DNA from: Tepidicaulis marinus
Lineage (GTDB): Bacteria; Pseudomonadota; Alphaproteobacteria; Parvibaculales; Parvibaculaceae
Length of the DNA stretch: 64,000 nucleotides
Direction of reading: 5' to 3'
NCBI RefSeq assembly: GCF_000739695.1
Contig: NZ_BBIO01000019.1
Span: forward strand, 1 to 64,000
This document shows, in pieces, positions 37,420 to 46,580 of this stretch; position 1 is the first letter of the stretch; each line of letters begins with the position of its first letter. The position numbers and the translations under genes were made by a program. The notes under the pieces were generated by a model. That model saw only the letters and a list, made by a program, of their open reading frames with translations. It ran no database searches and was not told where the DNA came from.

Positions 37420-40137
37420 ATGGATGATCTACTTCGCGAATTCCTGACCGAAACGACAGAGAGCCTCGACGTTGTCGACGTCGAGCTCGTGAAATTCGAG
37501 CAGGAACCCAATAACGCGCAGATTCTGGATAATATCTTCCGTCTCGTGCACACCGTGAAGGGAACTTGCGGGTTCTTGGGTTTGCCGCGTCTGGAAGCGC
37601 TGGCGCATGCAGCCGAAACGCTGATGGGCAAGTACCGCGACGGCATGGGCGTGACCGATGGCGGCGTGACGGCGATCTTGCATTCCATCGACCGCTTGAA
37701 GCTCATTCTCTCCGAACTGGAGGCCAATGAAGCCGAGCCCGACGGGTCTGACGACGATTTGATCAATCAGCTGAACGCGCTTTCGCAAGCTGAAGCGGCT
37801 GCCGCGCCTGCCCCCGGGGCTGCCCCCGCCGAAGAAGCAGCTCCCGCTGCCGAAACCGCGGCCAGCGATGACAGCGCTGCTATCGATCCGCTTCTCGACC
37901 GCCCGCTGCGTCCCGGCGAGGTTTCGCTGGACGAGCTTGAGCGCGCATTCCAGGAAGCCGAAGGCCCCGAGCTTGCCGCGCCGGCTCCCGAGCCTACGCC
38001 GGCCCCGGTTGAAGAACCTGCCGCAGCAAGCGCGGAGGAGAGTGAGGGCGAAGGCGGCAAGAAGGAAAGCGTCGCCAACCAGTCCATCCGCGTGAATGTC
38101 GACACGCTTGAAAACCTGATGACGATGGTTTCCGAGCTTGTGCTGACGCGCAACCAGCTTCTGGAAATGGTGCGCCGTCTCGATGACAGCGAATTCAAAG
38201 TGCCGCTGCAGCGTTTGTCCAATGTGACGGGCGAACTGCAGGAAGCGGTGATGAAAACGCGCATGCAGCCGATCGGCAATGCCTGGCAGAAGCTGCCGCG
38301 CATCGTGCGCGATCTCAGCCGCGAGCTTGGCAAGAAGATCGATCTGGAAATGATCGGCGCGGAAACCGAGCTCGACCGTCAGGTGCTTGACCTGATCAAG
38401 GACCCGCTCACCCATATGGTGCGCAACTCTGCCGACCATGGTCTGGAGACGACGGCCGAACGCGTTGCGGCGGGCAAATCCGACAAGGGCCGCATCACGC
38501 TGCGCGCTTATCACGAAGGCGGCCATATCATCATCGAAATTGCCGATGACGGACGCGGCCTCGATGTCGAAAAAATCAAGGCAAAGGCGATCGCCAACGG
38601 CCTTGTCAGCGAAGCGGAAGCGGAAAAGCTCACCGAGCAGCAGATCCACCGCTATATCTTCGCGCCGGGCTTCTCGACGGCTGCCAAGGTCACGAACGTA
38701 TCGGGCCGCGGCGTCGGCATGGACGTGGTGCGCACGAATATCGAGCTGATCGGCGGATCGATCGACCTGCGCTCGACGCATCACAAAGGCACGACCTTCA
38801 CCATCAAAATCCCGCTCACGCTGGCGATCGTTTCCGCGCTTATCGTGGAAGCGGCCGAAGAGCGTTTCGCCATTCCGCAGCTTGCCGTTGTGGAGCTGGT
38901 GCGCACGAAAGCCGATTCCGATCACCGTATCGAGCATATCAACAACACGCCGGTTCTGCGTCTGCGCAACCGTCTCCTGCCGCTGGTCTTCCTCGACCAG
39001 TTCCTGGGGCTGCGCTCCTCGGCCGAAGCCCTGTCCGAAGATGGGCGCACGGTAACTTCCGATGAAGCCTTCATCGTGGTGACGCGTGTGGGCGAGCAGA
39101 TTTTCGGCATCGTCGTGGACAGCGTCTTCGACACGGAAGAGATCGTGGTGAAGCCGGTGGCCTCGCTTCTGCGCGATATCACGGTGTTCTCCGGCAACAC
39201 GATCCTGGGCGATGGCTCGGTGATCATGATCATGGACCCGAACGGTGTTGCACAGGCCATTTCCGGCGAGCTCAACGAAATGGAAGAGATCGTGGCCGAA
39301 GAACAGCAAGGCTTTACCTCCGACGGCGAAACCTCGCTTCTGGTCTTCTATGCCGGCTCGAAAGAGCCCAAGGCCGTACCGCTCTCGCTGGTTACGCGCC
39401 TGGAAGAGTTCGATATCTCCGAAATCGAATATTCCAACGGCTCCAACGTCATTCAGTATCGCGGCAAGCTGATGCCCATCATGCATGTGGCCGAAGGCAC
39501 CGCGCTGCGCAGCGAAGGCCGCCAGCCGATCCTCGTCTTCACGGAAGAAGAACGTTCCGTCGGCCTCGCGGTGGACGAGATCGTGGATATCGTTACGGAC
39601 CGTCTCGATATCGAGCTGACCTCGGAAGTGCCGGGCATCCTGGGCTCCGCCGTGATCCGCGACAAGGCGACGGAAGTTCTGGACGTTGCCCATTATCTGA
39701 CGCGCGTTTTCGCGGACTGGTTCCGCCGCAAGGAAGCGGCGCTGCAGGCGGGCGCTGCCAAGCGGCTTTTGCTTGTCGATGACAGCCCCTTCTTCCGCAC
39801 CATGGTGACGCCGCAATTGGCGATGGCCGGCTATCAGGTCGTGCATGCCGCCAGCGTGGAAGCGGCATGGAAACTGCGCGATGCGGGCCAGACCTTCGAC
39901 ATCATCGTTTCGGACATCGAAATGCCCGTGACGAACGGCTTCGAATTCGCTGCTGCGGTCAAAAAAGACGATAGCTGGTCGCATATCCCGATCATCGCGC
40001 TTTCCGCGCTCGGGTCTTCGGAAGCCATCGAAAAGGGCCGTCAGGCGGGCTTCGACGATTATGTCGCCAAATACGACCGCGACGGTTTGATCCAGGTTCT
40101 CAATGAAATTCTTGATGCCAAAGGAGAGGCGGCATGA
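37420..40137 (+). CDS. cheA: Hybrid chemotaxis histidine kinase CheA with C-terminal receiver
   Basis: A 905-residue kinase. Order: Hpt domain with His44 in FRLVHTVKGTCGFLGLPR; an Ala/Pro/Glu-rich linker (~125-225) with no recognisable P2 domain; dimerisation and ATPase domains (LTHMVRNSADHGLE, IEIADDGRGLDVEKIKAKAI, SGRGVGMDVVRTNIELIGG); two CheW-like modules (~505-640 and ~645-780); and a receiver domain at ~782-905 (LLLVDDSPFFRTMV, IIVSDIEMPVTNGFEF). The receiver at the C-terminus makes it a hybrid, probably a phosphate sink or fast terminator. GAGGGGACGTT precedes ATG 37420. cheW overlaps its end by four bases. Confidence 0.95.
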   Translation: MDDLLREFLTETTESLDVVDVELVKFEQEPNNAQILDNIFRLVHTVKGTCGFLGLPRLEALAHAAETLMGKYRDGMGVTDGGVTAILHSIDRLKLILSELEANEAEPDGSDDDLINQLNALSQAEAAAAPAPGAAPAEEAAPAAETAASDDSAAIDPLLDRPLRPGEVSLDELERAFQEAEGPELAAPAPEPTPAPVEEPAAASAEESEGEGGKKESVANQSIRVNVDTLENLMTMVSELVLTRNQLLEMVRRLDDSEFKVPLQRLSNVTGELQEAVMKTRMQPIGNAWQKLPRIVRDLSRELGKKIDLEMIGAETELDRQVLDLIKDPLTHMVRNSADHGLETTAERVAAGKSDKGRITLRAYHEGGHIIIEIADDGRGLDVEKIKAKAIANGLVSEAEAEKLTEQQIHRYIFAPGFSTAAKVTNVSGRGVGMDVVRTNIELIGGSIDLRSTHHKGTTFTIKIPLTLAIVSALIVEAAEERFAIPQLAVVELVRTKADSDHRIEHINNTPVLRLRNRLLPLVFLDQFLGLRSSAEALSEDGRTVTSDEAFIVVTRVGEQIFGIVVDSVFDTEEIVVKPVASLLRDITVFSGNTILGDGSVIMIMDPNGVAQAISGELNEMEEIVAEEQQGFTSDGETSLLVFYAGSKEPKAVPLSLVTRLEEFDISEIEYSNGSNVIQYRGKLMPIMHVAEGTALRSEGRQPILVFTEEERSVGLAVDEIVDIVTDRLDIELTSEVPGILGSAVIRDKATEVLDVAHYLTRVFADWFRRKEAALQAGAAKRLLLVDDSPFFRTMVTPQLAMAGYQVVHAASVEAAWKLRDAGQTFDIIVSDIEMPVTNGFEFAAAVKKDDSWSHIPIIALSALGSSEAIEKGRQAGFDDYVAKYDRDGLIQVLNEILDAKGEAA

Positions 40138-40649
40138 GCGAGCACGACACCAAAGCAGCTTCGACGCGTACTTCGCGCAAGAAAGCCGCAGCTGCGGTCA
40201 GCGGTGCCGGCATGTCCGAGTACATCACCGTGGTGATCGAGGACCAGCTTTTCGGCATTCCCGTACCGCGCGTGCATGACGTGTTCATGCCGCAATCCAT
40301 GACGCGGGTGCCGCTTTCGGCACCGGAAGTGGCGGGCGTTCTGAACCTTCGCGGACGCATCGTCACGGCGATCGACATGCGCCGCCGTCTGGGTCTGCAA
40401 TCGCGCGACCGTACGGCCGGATGCATGGCGGTGGGCGTCGAGCACCGAGGCGAGTCTTACGGCTTGATCATCGATAGCGTCGGTGAAGTTCTGCGCGTTG
40501 CCGATGCGGATATGGAAAGCAATCCGGCCAATCTCGATCCGCGCTGGCGCGAAATTTCCGCCGGGGTGCAGCGCCTTGAATCGCGGCTGATGATCGTGAT
40601 CGATGTCGAACGGGTTTTGAATTTTACGGGTCAAACGCTGGCGGCTTGA
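40134..40649 (+). CDS. cheW: Chemotaxis coupling protein CheW
   Basis: A 171-residue adaptor. After a Ser/Lys/Ala-rich tail of about 25 residues, the CheW fold runs from EYITVVIEDQLFGIPVPRVH to RLMIVIDVERVLNF, with VPLSAPEVAGVLNLRGRIVT as the diagnostic block. It links chemoreceptors to CheA. It overlaps cheA by four bases and is followed 26 bp later by cheY. Confidence 0.96.
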   Translation: MSEHDTKAASTRTSRKKAAAAVSGAGMSEYITVVIEDQLFGIPVPRVHDVFMPQSMTRVPLSAPEVAGVLNLRGRIVTAIDMRRRLGLQSRDRTAGCMAVGVEHRGESYGLIIDSVGEVLRVADADMESNPANLDPRWREISAGVQRLESRLMIVIDVERVLNFTGQTLAA

Positions 40650-40675
40650 GAAAGTCCAGGCATTAGGAGAATGGC

Positions 40676-41041
40676 ATGAAGACGTGTCTGGTCGTGGATG
40701 ACAGCTCGGTTATCCGTAAGGTAGCCCGGCGCATTCTGGAGGAAATGAATTTCTCCATCGAAGAAGCCGAGGATGGGAAAGAAGCGCTCGACCGTTGCCT
40801 GGGCGCGATGCCCGATGCCGTTCTCCTCGATTGGAACATGCCGGTGATGAACGGGCTCGATTTCCTGAAAGAATTGCGTGCCAAGCCCGGCGGTCAAAAA
40901 CCCATCGTGGTCTTCTGCACCACCGAAAACAACATGTCGCATATCACCGAAGCGATCAGCGCGGGTGCGAACGAATACATCATGAAGCCGTTCGACAAGG
41001 AAATCATCGAGTCCAAGTTTGCTCAAACCGGATTGATCTAA
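40676..41041 (+). CDS. cheY: Chemotaxis response regulator CheY
   Basis: A 121-residue single-domain receiver. CLVVDDSSVIRKVARRI holds the acidic pair, AVLLDWNMPVMNGLDFL the phosphorylated Asp, VFCTTENNMSHI the Thr, and EYIMKPFDKEIIESKF the Lys. It should bind FliM/FliN at the motor when phosphorylated by CheA. fliM is not in this window. The stop codon is immediately followed by the GTG start of cheB. Confidence 0.96.
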   Translation: MKTCLVVDDSSVIRKVARRILEEMNFSIEEAEDGKEALDRCLGAMPDAVLLDWNMPVMNGLDFLKELRAKPGGQKPIVVFCTTENNMSHITEAISAGANEYIMKPFDKEIIESKFAQTGLI

Positions 41042-42184
41042 GTGAACGCCGTACCCGCAACACCCAAACCCCGGAACGACCAGGCTGTTCGCGTTATGGT
41101 CGTCGACGATTCCGTCGTCATTCGCGGGCTGATCAGCCGCTGGCTGGACGCGCTGCCCGATATCGAGGTCGCCGTGACCTGCCGGAACGGTGAAGACGCG
41201 GTCAAGAAGATCGCGGATGCCGATGTCGATATCGTCATTCTGGACATCGAAATGCCGGTGATGGACGGCATGACGGCCTTGCCGAAACTGCTGCAAGCGG
41301 CGCCCGGCGTGCGTGTTCTCATGGCCTCGACCCTGACGCGCCGCAATGCCGATATCTCCCTGAAAGCGCTGAAGCTGGGCGCCGCCGATTATGTGCCCAA
41401 GCCCGAAAGCACGCGGGAAGGCAATGCGCCGGAAGAGTTTCAGCGCGAGCTCGTTGCAAAGATCCGCGGCCTCGGTCGGCGCCGCCGTCCTGCCATGCGG
41501 GCGGGCAGTGCCGCTTCTCCGGCTGCCGCCCGCCGTCCGCTCAGCCCGGCGCCTGCCGCAGCGCCCAAACCCATCGTTTTGCAGCCTGCCTCCAAGACGC
41601 GCCCGCGCATTGTGGCGATCGGCAGCTCGACGGGCGGTCCGCGCGCTCTCTTCGATCTTCTGGGCGCGCTATCGCCCTCGCTTGCGCGGTTGCCGGTGGT
41701 GATCACGCAGCATATGCCGGCGACGTTTACCTCCATTCTGGCCGAGCATATCGAAGGGGTGGCGAAACGCCCCTGCGTGGAAGGCCAAACGGGCATGAAA
41801 GTGGAGCCGGGCAAGATTTATGTCGCGCCGGGCGGTTTTCACATGATGTTCGAGGCGAAGGGCACGGATACGTTCATCAAGCTCGACGATTCAGCGCCGG
41901 TGAATTTCTGCCGGCCCTCCGTCGATCCGATGCTCGACAGTCTGATTGCGATTTACGGGCCTGCGATCCTGACCTGCATTCTGACCGGCATGGGCCATGA
42001 CGGGCGCGATGCCGCGCGCCGTGTGCAGCAGGGCGGGGGAACGGTGCTGGCGCAAGACGAAGAGACCAGTGTTGTTTGGGGAATGCCCGGAGCGGTCGCT
42101 CAGGCAGGGATTTGCCACAAAGTGCTGCCGCTCGGCCAGCTTGCCGAAACGATGGCCCGGTTGATTGTTGGAGGCGTGTCATGA
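41042..42184 (+). CDS. cheB: Chemoreceptor glutamate methylesterase CheB
   Basis: A 380-residue protein: receiver (MVVDDSVVIRGLISRWL, DIVILDIEMPVMDGMTAL), an Ala/Pro linker, and the methylesterase domain with the catalytic Ser in IGSSTGGPRALFDLLGAL, His in TQHMPATFTSILAEHI and Asp in TGMGHDGRDAARRV. It removes methyl groups from receptors and resets the adaptation system. The start is GTG 41042, directly after the cheY stop. It overlaps cheR by four bases. Confidence 0.96.
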   Translation: MNAVPATPKPRNDQAVRVMVVDDSVVIRGLISRWLDALPDIEVAVTCRNGEDAVKKIADADVDIVILDIEMPVMDGMTALPKLLQAAPGVRVLMASTLTRRNADISLKALKLGAADYVPKPESTREGNAPEEFQRELVAKIRGLGRRRRPAMRAGSAASPAAARRPLSPAPAAAPKPIVLQPASKTRPRIVAIGSSTGGPRALFDLLGALSPSLARLPVVITQHMPATFTSILAEHIEGVAKRPCVEGQTGMKVEPGKIYVAPGGFHMMFEAKGTDTFIKLDDSAPVNFCRPSVDPMLDSLIAIYGPAILTCILTGMGHDGRDAARRVQQGGGTVLAQDEETSVVWGMPGAVAQAGICHKVLPLGQLAETMARLIVGGVS

Positions 42185-43026
42185 GGCAGGCGGACTTTGA
42201 ATATCTCGCTAAGTTCCTCAAAGAGCGCTCCGGCCTCGTGCTGACGCCGAATAAGGAATATCTGATCGAAAGCCGGCTTCTGCCGATCGCCCGCGACAAT
42301 GGCTTTGAAGACATTGAGGGACTGGTCGGGGCCATGCGGCCGGGCGCTGTGGCGCTGCTGGAGCAGGTCACCGAGGCGATGACGACGAACGAGTCCTTCT
42401 TCTTCCGGGACAAGACGCCGTTTGAAATGTTCGAGAAAGTGATCCTGCCGCATCTTTTGGACTCGCGCTCGGGCACGAAGCGCTTCCGGATCTGGTGCGC
42501 CGCCGCTTCCACGGGCCAGGAGCCTTATTCGCTGGCGATGCAGATGAAGGAAATGGGCCACAAGCTGGCCAATTGGCGTCAGGAAATCATCGGGACGGAC
42601 CTGTCCGCAGATGTGCTGCGCCGGGCGAAACTGGGCAAATATACCCAGTTCGAAGTGCAGCGCGGGTTGCCCATCCAACTCCTGGTGAAATATTTCAAGC
42701 AGATTGGCCATGATTGGGAGATTTCTCCCGATATCCGCTCGATGGTGCAGTACCGCAAGCTCAATCTTCTGGAAGAGTTCAGTGCGCTCGGCCAGTTCGA
42801 TGTGGTGTTCTGCCGCAACGTGCTGATTTATTTCGACCAGCAAACCAAAGCGCAGGTGCTGGAGCGGATCGCCAAGCAATTGGCCCCCGACGGGTTCCTG
42901 GTGCTGGGGGCGGCGGAAACCGTGATTGGCATCACCAAGGCCTTCAAGCCGCTGAAAGGCTGCCGCGGGCTTTATGTGCCGGCGGAGGCCGATGTCTCCA
43001 AGCTGGAGCGGGCGGCCGTTGCTTGA
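42181..43026 (+). CDS. cheR: Chemoreceptor methyltransferase CheR
   Basis: A 281-residue SAM-dependent methyltransferase. The all-helical N-terminal domain ends in TTNESFFFRDKTPFEMFE; the SAM domain has RIWCAAASTGQEPYSLAM and DVVFCRNVLIYFDQQTK. The family length is normal. It methylates receptor glutamates and opposes CheB. It ends the cheA-cheW-cheY-cheB-cheR operon; two terminators follow. No chemoreceptor or cheD gene is in this cluster. Confidence 0.96.
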   Translation: MRQADFEYLAKFLKERSGLVLTPNKEYLIESRLLPIARDNGFEDIEGLVGAMRPGAVALLEQVTEAMTTNESFFFRDKTPFEMFEKVILPHLLDSRSGTKRFRIWCAAASTGQEPYSLAMQMKEMGHKLANWRQEIIGTDLSADVLRRAKLGKYTQFEVQRGLPIQLLVKYFKQIGHDWEISPDIRSMVQYRKLNLLEEFSALGQFDVVFCRNVLIYFDQQTKAQVLERIAKQLAPDGFLVLGAAETVIGITKAFKPLKGCRGLYVPAEADVSKLERAAVA

Positions 43027-43046
43027 TCGGCGCTGAAATCTGCCAT

Positions 43047-43075
43047 GAAAAAACCCGGCTTATGCCGGGTTTTTA
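43047..43075 (+). terminator. Terminator of the che operon
   Basis: AAAAACCCGGC and GCCGGGTTTTT form a compact stem with a four-base TTAT loop 20 bp after the cheR stop. Confidence 0.9.
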
Positions 43076-43091
43076 TTTGGGGGCGCCAAAT

Positions 43092-43133
43092 AATAAAGGC
43101 GTCTCCTCCCCCGAAGAGACGCCTTTATTTTCC
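43092..43133. terminator. Second, bidirectional terminator between cheR and ctrA
   Basis: AATAAAGGCGTCTC and GAGACGCCTTTATT form a 14-bp perfect stem. T-rich tails exist on both strands, so it should end ctrA transcription from the other side as well as any readthrough from che. Confidence 0.9.
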
Positions 43134-43171
43134 CCTCGCACGCAAATTCAGGCGCGCTGACGCGGGTCTAC

Positions 43172-43879
43172 TTAGGCCGAGGCTTTGGTCGCCTGGGTCT
43201 GTTCGTGCGGGTCGCGCAGCACATAGCCGCGGCCCCAAACCGTTTCGATGTAATGTTCGCCGTCCGTCGCCGCGGCCAGTTTCTTGCGCAGCTTGCAGAT
43301 AAAGACGTCGATAATCTTGAGTTCCGGCTCGTCCATCCCGCCATAAAGATGGTTGAGGAACATTTCCTTGGTCAGGGTCGTGCCCTTGCGCAGGGAAAGC
43401 AGTTCCAGCATCTGGTATTCCTTGCCGGTCAGATGCACCCGCTGGCCGTCCACTTCCACGGTTTTCGTGTCGAGGTTGACGGTGAGCTTGCCGGTGGTGA
43501 TGACCGACTGGGAATGGCCCTTGGAGCGGCGGACCACGGCGTGAATGCGTGCCACCAGCTCATCCTTGTGGAAGGGCTTGGTCATGTAATCGTCGGCGCC
43601 GAAGCCGAGACCGCGCACTTTGTTCTCGATTCCCGCCATACCGGAAAGAATCAGGATCGGCGTGCCGATCTTTCCTGTGCGAAGGCTTTTCAACACCTCA
43701 TAGCCGCTCATATCCGGCAGATTGAGATCGAGAAGGATAATGTCGTAATCATAGAGCTTGCCCAGGTCGACGCCTTCTTCACCCAGATCCGTAGTGTAAA
43801 CGTTAAAGCCTTCGGATTTGAGCATCAGGTCGATGCTCTGCGCTGTTGCGCTGTCATCTTCAATCAGCAGTACCCGCAT
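43172..43879 (-). CDS. ctrA: Cell-cycle response regulator CtrA
   Basis: A 235-residue OmpR-type regulator. The receiver has [20 protein letters not shown], the phosphorylated Asp51 in [16 protein letters not shown], and [20 protein letters not shown]. The winged helix has the CtrA-specific [20 protein letters not shown] and [20 protein letters not shown]. The C-terminus ends in TKASA, with the hydrophobic Ala-Ala-like end needed in Caulobacter for ClpXP. ATG 43879 is chosen because the receiver begins there. Its promoter overlaps a CtrA-type box, so autoregulation is likely. It is divergent from fliI. Confidence 0.97.
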   Translation of the reverse strand: MRVLLIEDDSATAQSIDLMLKSEGFNVYTTDLGEEGVDLGKLYDYDIILLDLNLPDMSGYEVLKSLRTGKIGTPILILSGMAGIENKVRGLGFGADDYMTKPFHKDELVARIHAVVRRSKGHSQSVITTGKLTVNLDTKTVEVDGQRVHLTGKEYQMLELLSLRKGTTLTKEMFLNHLYGGMDEPELKIIDVFICKLRKKLAAATDGEHYIETVWGRGYVLRDPHEQTQATKASA

Positions 43880-43939
43880 CGAAATCCTCATCCGAGCCAA
43901 GGACTTAGGTCCTTAATGGCTCCCCTTATCGTTAATCCA

Positions 43940-43978
43940 TCTATACCACTTTAAGATGATTTGGTTAACAAAGGTTAA
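43940..43978 (-). promoter_or_regulatory. ctrA promoter overlapping a CtrA-type box
   Basis: On the minus strand TTAACC (43968-43963) and TATAGA (43945-43940) are separated by 17 bp. The -35 hexamer is the second half of TTAACCTTTGTTAACC, a pair of TTAA half-sites (43975-43978 and 43965-43968) six bases apart. The consensus spacing is seven, so this is a near match. More TTAA sites lie at 43932 and 43951. Confidence 0.6.
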
Positions 43979-44121
43979 TCAGAATGAAGAAATTAGAAAA
44001 ATTTTTATCCGAACTGTAAGAAGCCCGGTGATATCCGCTAAACCATTGTAAATACGTAAATTTTTCTTTTCCGCGAATATCAGGCGGGGGTTTACGGCCC
44101 TTTAAGCATGTTCCGGCCAAA

Positions 44122-45507
44122 ATGACGATCTCGCGAGTCGTTTCAACGGGGATGTGGCCGGTGCAGGCGCTTCTAGCAGAAGTAGAGAAAATTCAAGAGG
44201 TTAGGTCGTATGGCCGGGTCGCCAGCATTCAGGGGCTCATGGTCGAGGTGGCCGGGCCTCTTTATGCCATGAGTGTGGGCAGCCGCATTGTCATCGAAAG
44301 CCGCTCCGGCAAGACCGTGCCGTGCGAGGTGGTGGGGTTCGGCCAGAAAACGGCGCTTTGCCTGCCTTTCCTTACCCTGGACGGGGTAGGGGTGGGCTGC
44401 CGGGCCTGGATCGAGGCGGCAGAGCCCGTGGTGCATCCTTCCCGCGGCTGGCTTGGCCGGGTCGTCAATGCGATGGGCGAGCCGATCGACGGCAAGGGCC
44501 CGCTGCCGCAAGGGGCGCTGCCCATGCCGTTCCGCGGCACGCCGCCGCCTGCTCATCAGCGCGCGCGGGTCAAAGAGCCGATCAATCTCGGCATCCGGGC
44601 CATGAACACGTTTACCACCTGCTGCAAGGGCCAGCGGATGGGCATTTTCGCCGGCTCCGGTGTGGGTAAGTCGGTGCTTCTGTCCATGCTGGCCAAAAAC
44701 ACCGCCTCCGATGTCTCGGTCATCGGGCTGATCGGGGAACGTGGACGCGAAGTACAGGAATTCATCGAGGATCATCTGGGCCCCGAAGGGCTTGCCCGCT
44801 CGGTCATCGTGGTCGCGACCTCGGACGAGAGCGCCTTGATGCGCCGTCAGGCGGCGCTTTTGACGCTGACCCTTTCGGAATATTTCCGCGAGCAGCATCA
44901 GGAAGTGCTCTGCCTGATGGACAGCGTGACCCGTTTTGCCATGGCGCAGCGCGAGATCGGTCTTTCCGCCGGTGAGCCGCCGGCGGCCAAGGGCTATACG
45001 CCGACCGTTTTTTCCGAGTTGCCGCGTCTTCTGGAACGTGCCGGTCCCGGCACGGGGGAAGGCTCGATCACCGGTCTTTTCACCGTTCTGGTGGAAGGGG
45101 ACGATCACAACGAACCCGTCGCCGATGCGGTGCGCGGGATCCTGGACGGGCATATCGTTCTTGAACGGGCGATTGCCGAACGCGGGCGTTATCCCGCGAT
45201 AAACATTCTTAAATCGGTTTCCCGTACCATGCCGGGGTGCAACCGGCCGGAGCAGCAAGAGCTCATCCGGAAGGCACGGGGATTGATGGCCGCCTATGAC
45301 GATATGGAAGAACTCATACGTCTGGGGGCCTATAGGTCGGGTTCCGATCCCTTGGTGGATCGGGCCATCCGCTATCAGCCGGCACTCGATGCGTTTCTGG
45401 CCCAGGGTCAGAACGAGTGCACGGGCTTGGACGAAGGATTTGTTCAGCTCGCTCAAATTCTCGAAGGACTCGAGGACGGGCGCAGCGCGACGGAGGGGAC
45501 TGACTAA
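44122..45507 (+). CDS. fliI: Flagellum-specific ATPase FliI
   Basis: A 461-residue ATPase that powers flagellar type III export with FliH and Fli[21 protein letters not shown] is the Walker A motif, [20 protein letters not shown] the Walker B and following block, and [20 protein letters not shown] the catalytic region. The N-terminal barrel reads [20 protein letters not shown]. The ATG at 44122 has no clear ribosome site; ATG 44152 and GTG 44161 are in-frame alternatives closer to the usual N-terminus. It is divergent from ctrA across 242 AT-rich bp and overlaps fliJ by one base. Confidence 0.95.
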   Translation: MTISRVVSTGMWPVQALLAEVEKIQEVRSYGRVASIQGLMVEVAGPLYAMSVGSRIVIESRSGKTVPCEVVGFGQKTALCLPFLTLDGVGVGCRAWIEAAEPVVHPSRGWLGRVVNAMGEPIDGKGPLPQGALPMPFRGTPPPAHQRARVKEPINLGIRAMNTFTTCCKGQRMGIFAGSGVGKSVLLSMLAKNTASDVSVIGLIGERGREVQEFIEDHLGPEGLARSVIVVATSDESALMRRQAALLTLTLSEYFREQHQEVLCLMDSVTRFAMAQREIGLSAGEPPAAKGYTPTVFSELPRLLERAGPGTGEGSITGLFTVLVEGDDHNEPVADAVRGILDGHIVLERAIAERGRYPAINILKSVSRTMPGCNRPEQQELIRKARGLMAAYDDMEELIRLGAYRSGSDPLVDRAIRYQPALDAFLAQGQNECTGLDEGFVQLAQILEGLEDGRSATEGTD

Positions 45508-45926
45508 TGAAAAGCCGTGAATCGTTGATCCGGCTGCACCGCTTTCAAGTAGATGAAAAGCGGCGGCAGGTGGCCGATATCGAGAGCATGCTCGAAGATT
45601 TTCAGCGCAAGGAGCGCGACCTGGAAGCCCAGGTGGTGCAGGAGCAGGAAAAGGCCGGCATCTCCGATGTCGCCCATTATGCCTATCCGATGTTCGCCAA
45701 ATCCATGCGCGCGCGCCGGGACAATATGATCGAGTCCATGAGCGAGCTGAGCCGCCAATTGGAGCAGGCCCGTGAGGAACTGGCCGATGCCTACCGCGAA
45801 CTCAAGAAATACGAGCTTGTGGAGCAGAGCCGCCAGCGCCGGGCGAAACGCGAGGCCGCGCGGATCGAGCAGAATGTGCTCGATGAAGTGTCGCTGAATA
45901 TGCATCGCCAGAATATGGGCGGCTGA
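45507..45926 (+). CDS. fliJ: Flagellar export chaperone FliJ
   Basis: A 139-residue protein that is almost entirely charged coiled coil: LIRLHRFQVDEKRRQVADIE, SMLEDFQRKERDLEAQV, QLEQAREELADAYRELKKYE. Size, helical composition and the TAATG junction with fliI identify it as FliJ. In the export gate FliJ acts like the stalk of a rotary ATPase and helps chaperone recycling. Confidence 0.9.
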   Translation: MKSRESLIRLHRFQVDEKRRQVADIESMLEDFQRKERDLEAQVVQEQEKAGISDVAHYAYPMFAKSMRARRDNMIESMSELSRQLEQAREELADAYRELKKYELVEQSRQRRAKREAARIEQNVLDEVSLNMHRQNMGG

Positions 45927-46022
45927 CGGGGGAACATCCCTCAAAAGCTCAGGCCTTCACGAATGGGAACCGGCACGGCATAATGCGGGCAAGTTCATCC
46001 ATTTTCGTGAGAATGTTTCTTC

Positions 46023-46508
46023 ATGCCTTCTTTTGACGTTGTCTCCAAAGTCGATCTTTCCGAGGTCGACAATGCCATTCAGAACGTGCGCCGGGAAATC
46101 GAGCAGCGCTATGATTTCAAAGGCTCGAAATGCTCGCTCGAGCGCAATGACGAGGAACTTGTTATCCTTGCCGATGACGAGTTGAAGCTGAAACAGATGC
46201 ATGAAGTCTTGCAGGGTCACCTGGCCAAGCGCGGCATCGAACCTTCCGTCCTCGATTATAAACCCGCCGAAAATGCCGCCGGTCAGTCCCAGCGCCAGAA
46301 GGTCGGCATCAAGCAGGGTCTTTCCAAGGAGCTGGCCAAAAAGCTGGTGAAGGAAATCAAGGACAAGAAGCTGAAAGTGCAGGTCGCCATTCAGGGCGAC
46401 GAGCTGCGCGTCACCGGCAAGAAGCGGGACGATTTGCAGGACGTGATCCAGCATCTGAAAACCCGGCCCGACGAGCAGCCGCTGCAATATGTGAATTTCA
46501 GAGATTGA
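46023..46508 (+). CDS. yajQ: YajQ family nucleotide-binding protein
   Basis: A 161-residue protein of normal family length. MPSFDVVSKVDLSEVDNAIQ, EIEQRYDFKGSKCSLERND and VGIKQGLSKELAKKLVKEIK are the YajQ signature blocks. Two ferredoxin-like folds are expected. In Xanthomonas a homologue binds cyclic di-GMP and acts as a transcriptional cofactor; elsewhere it is described as nucleotide- or tRNA-binding. It lies 96 bp after fliJ with no clear terminator between them, so a shared transcript is possible. A terminator follows. Confidence 0.95.
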   Translation: MPSFDVVSKVDLSEVDNAIQNVRREIEQRYDFKGSKCSLERNDEELVILADDELKLKQMHEVLQGHLAKRGIEPSVLDYKPAENAAGQSQRQKVGIKQGLSKELAKKLVKEIKDKKLKVQVAIQGDELRVTGKKRDDLQDVIQHLKTRPDEQPLQYVNFRD

Positions 46509-46527
46509 GGCGACGTACGCGCCAATA

Positions 46528-46564
46528 GAAAAGCCCGGCTCTTAAGCCGGGCTTTGATCTTTTT
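46528..46564. terminator. Terminator of yajQ
   Basis: AAAGCCCGGC and GCCGGGCTTT form a perfect stem with a TCTTAA loop; TGATCTTTTT follows. The convergent small membrane gene ends at 46581. Confidence 0.88.
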
Positions 46565-46580
46565 ACCGGAGCGGGGGTAT

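Noticed and set aside
37429-39984. An 851-codon frame opposite cheA
   Set aside because: Long antisense frames are expected opposite GC-rich genes with strong third-position bias. The translation is His/Arg/Asp-rich, the typical shadow pattern.
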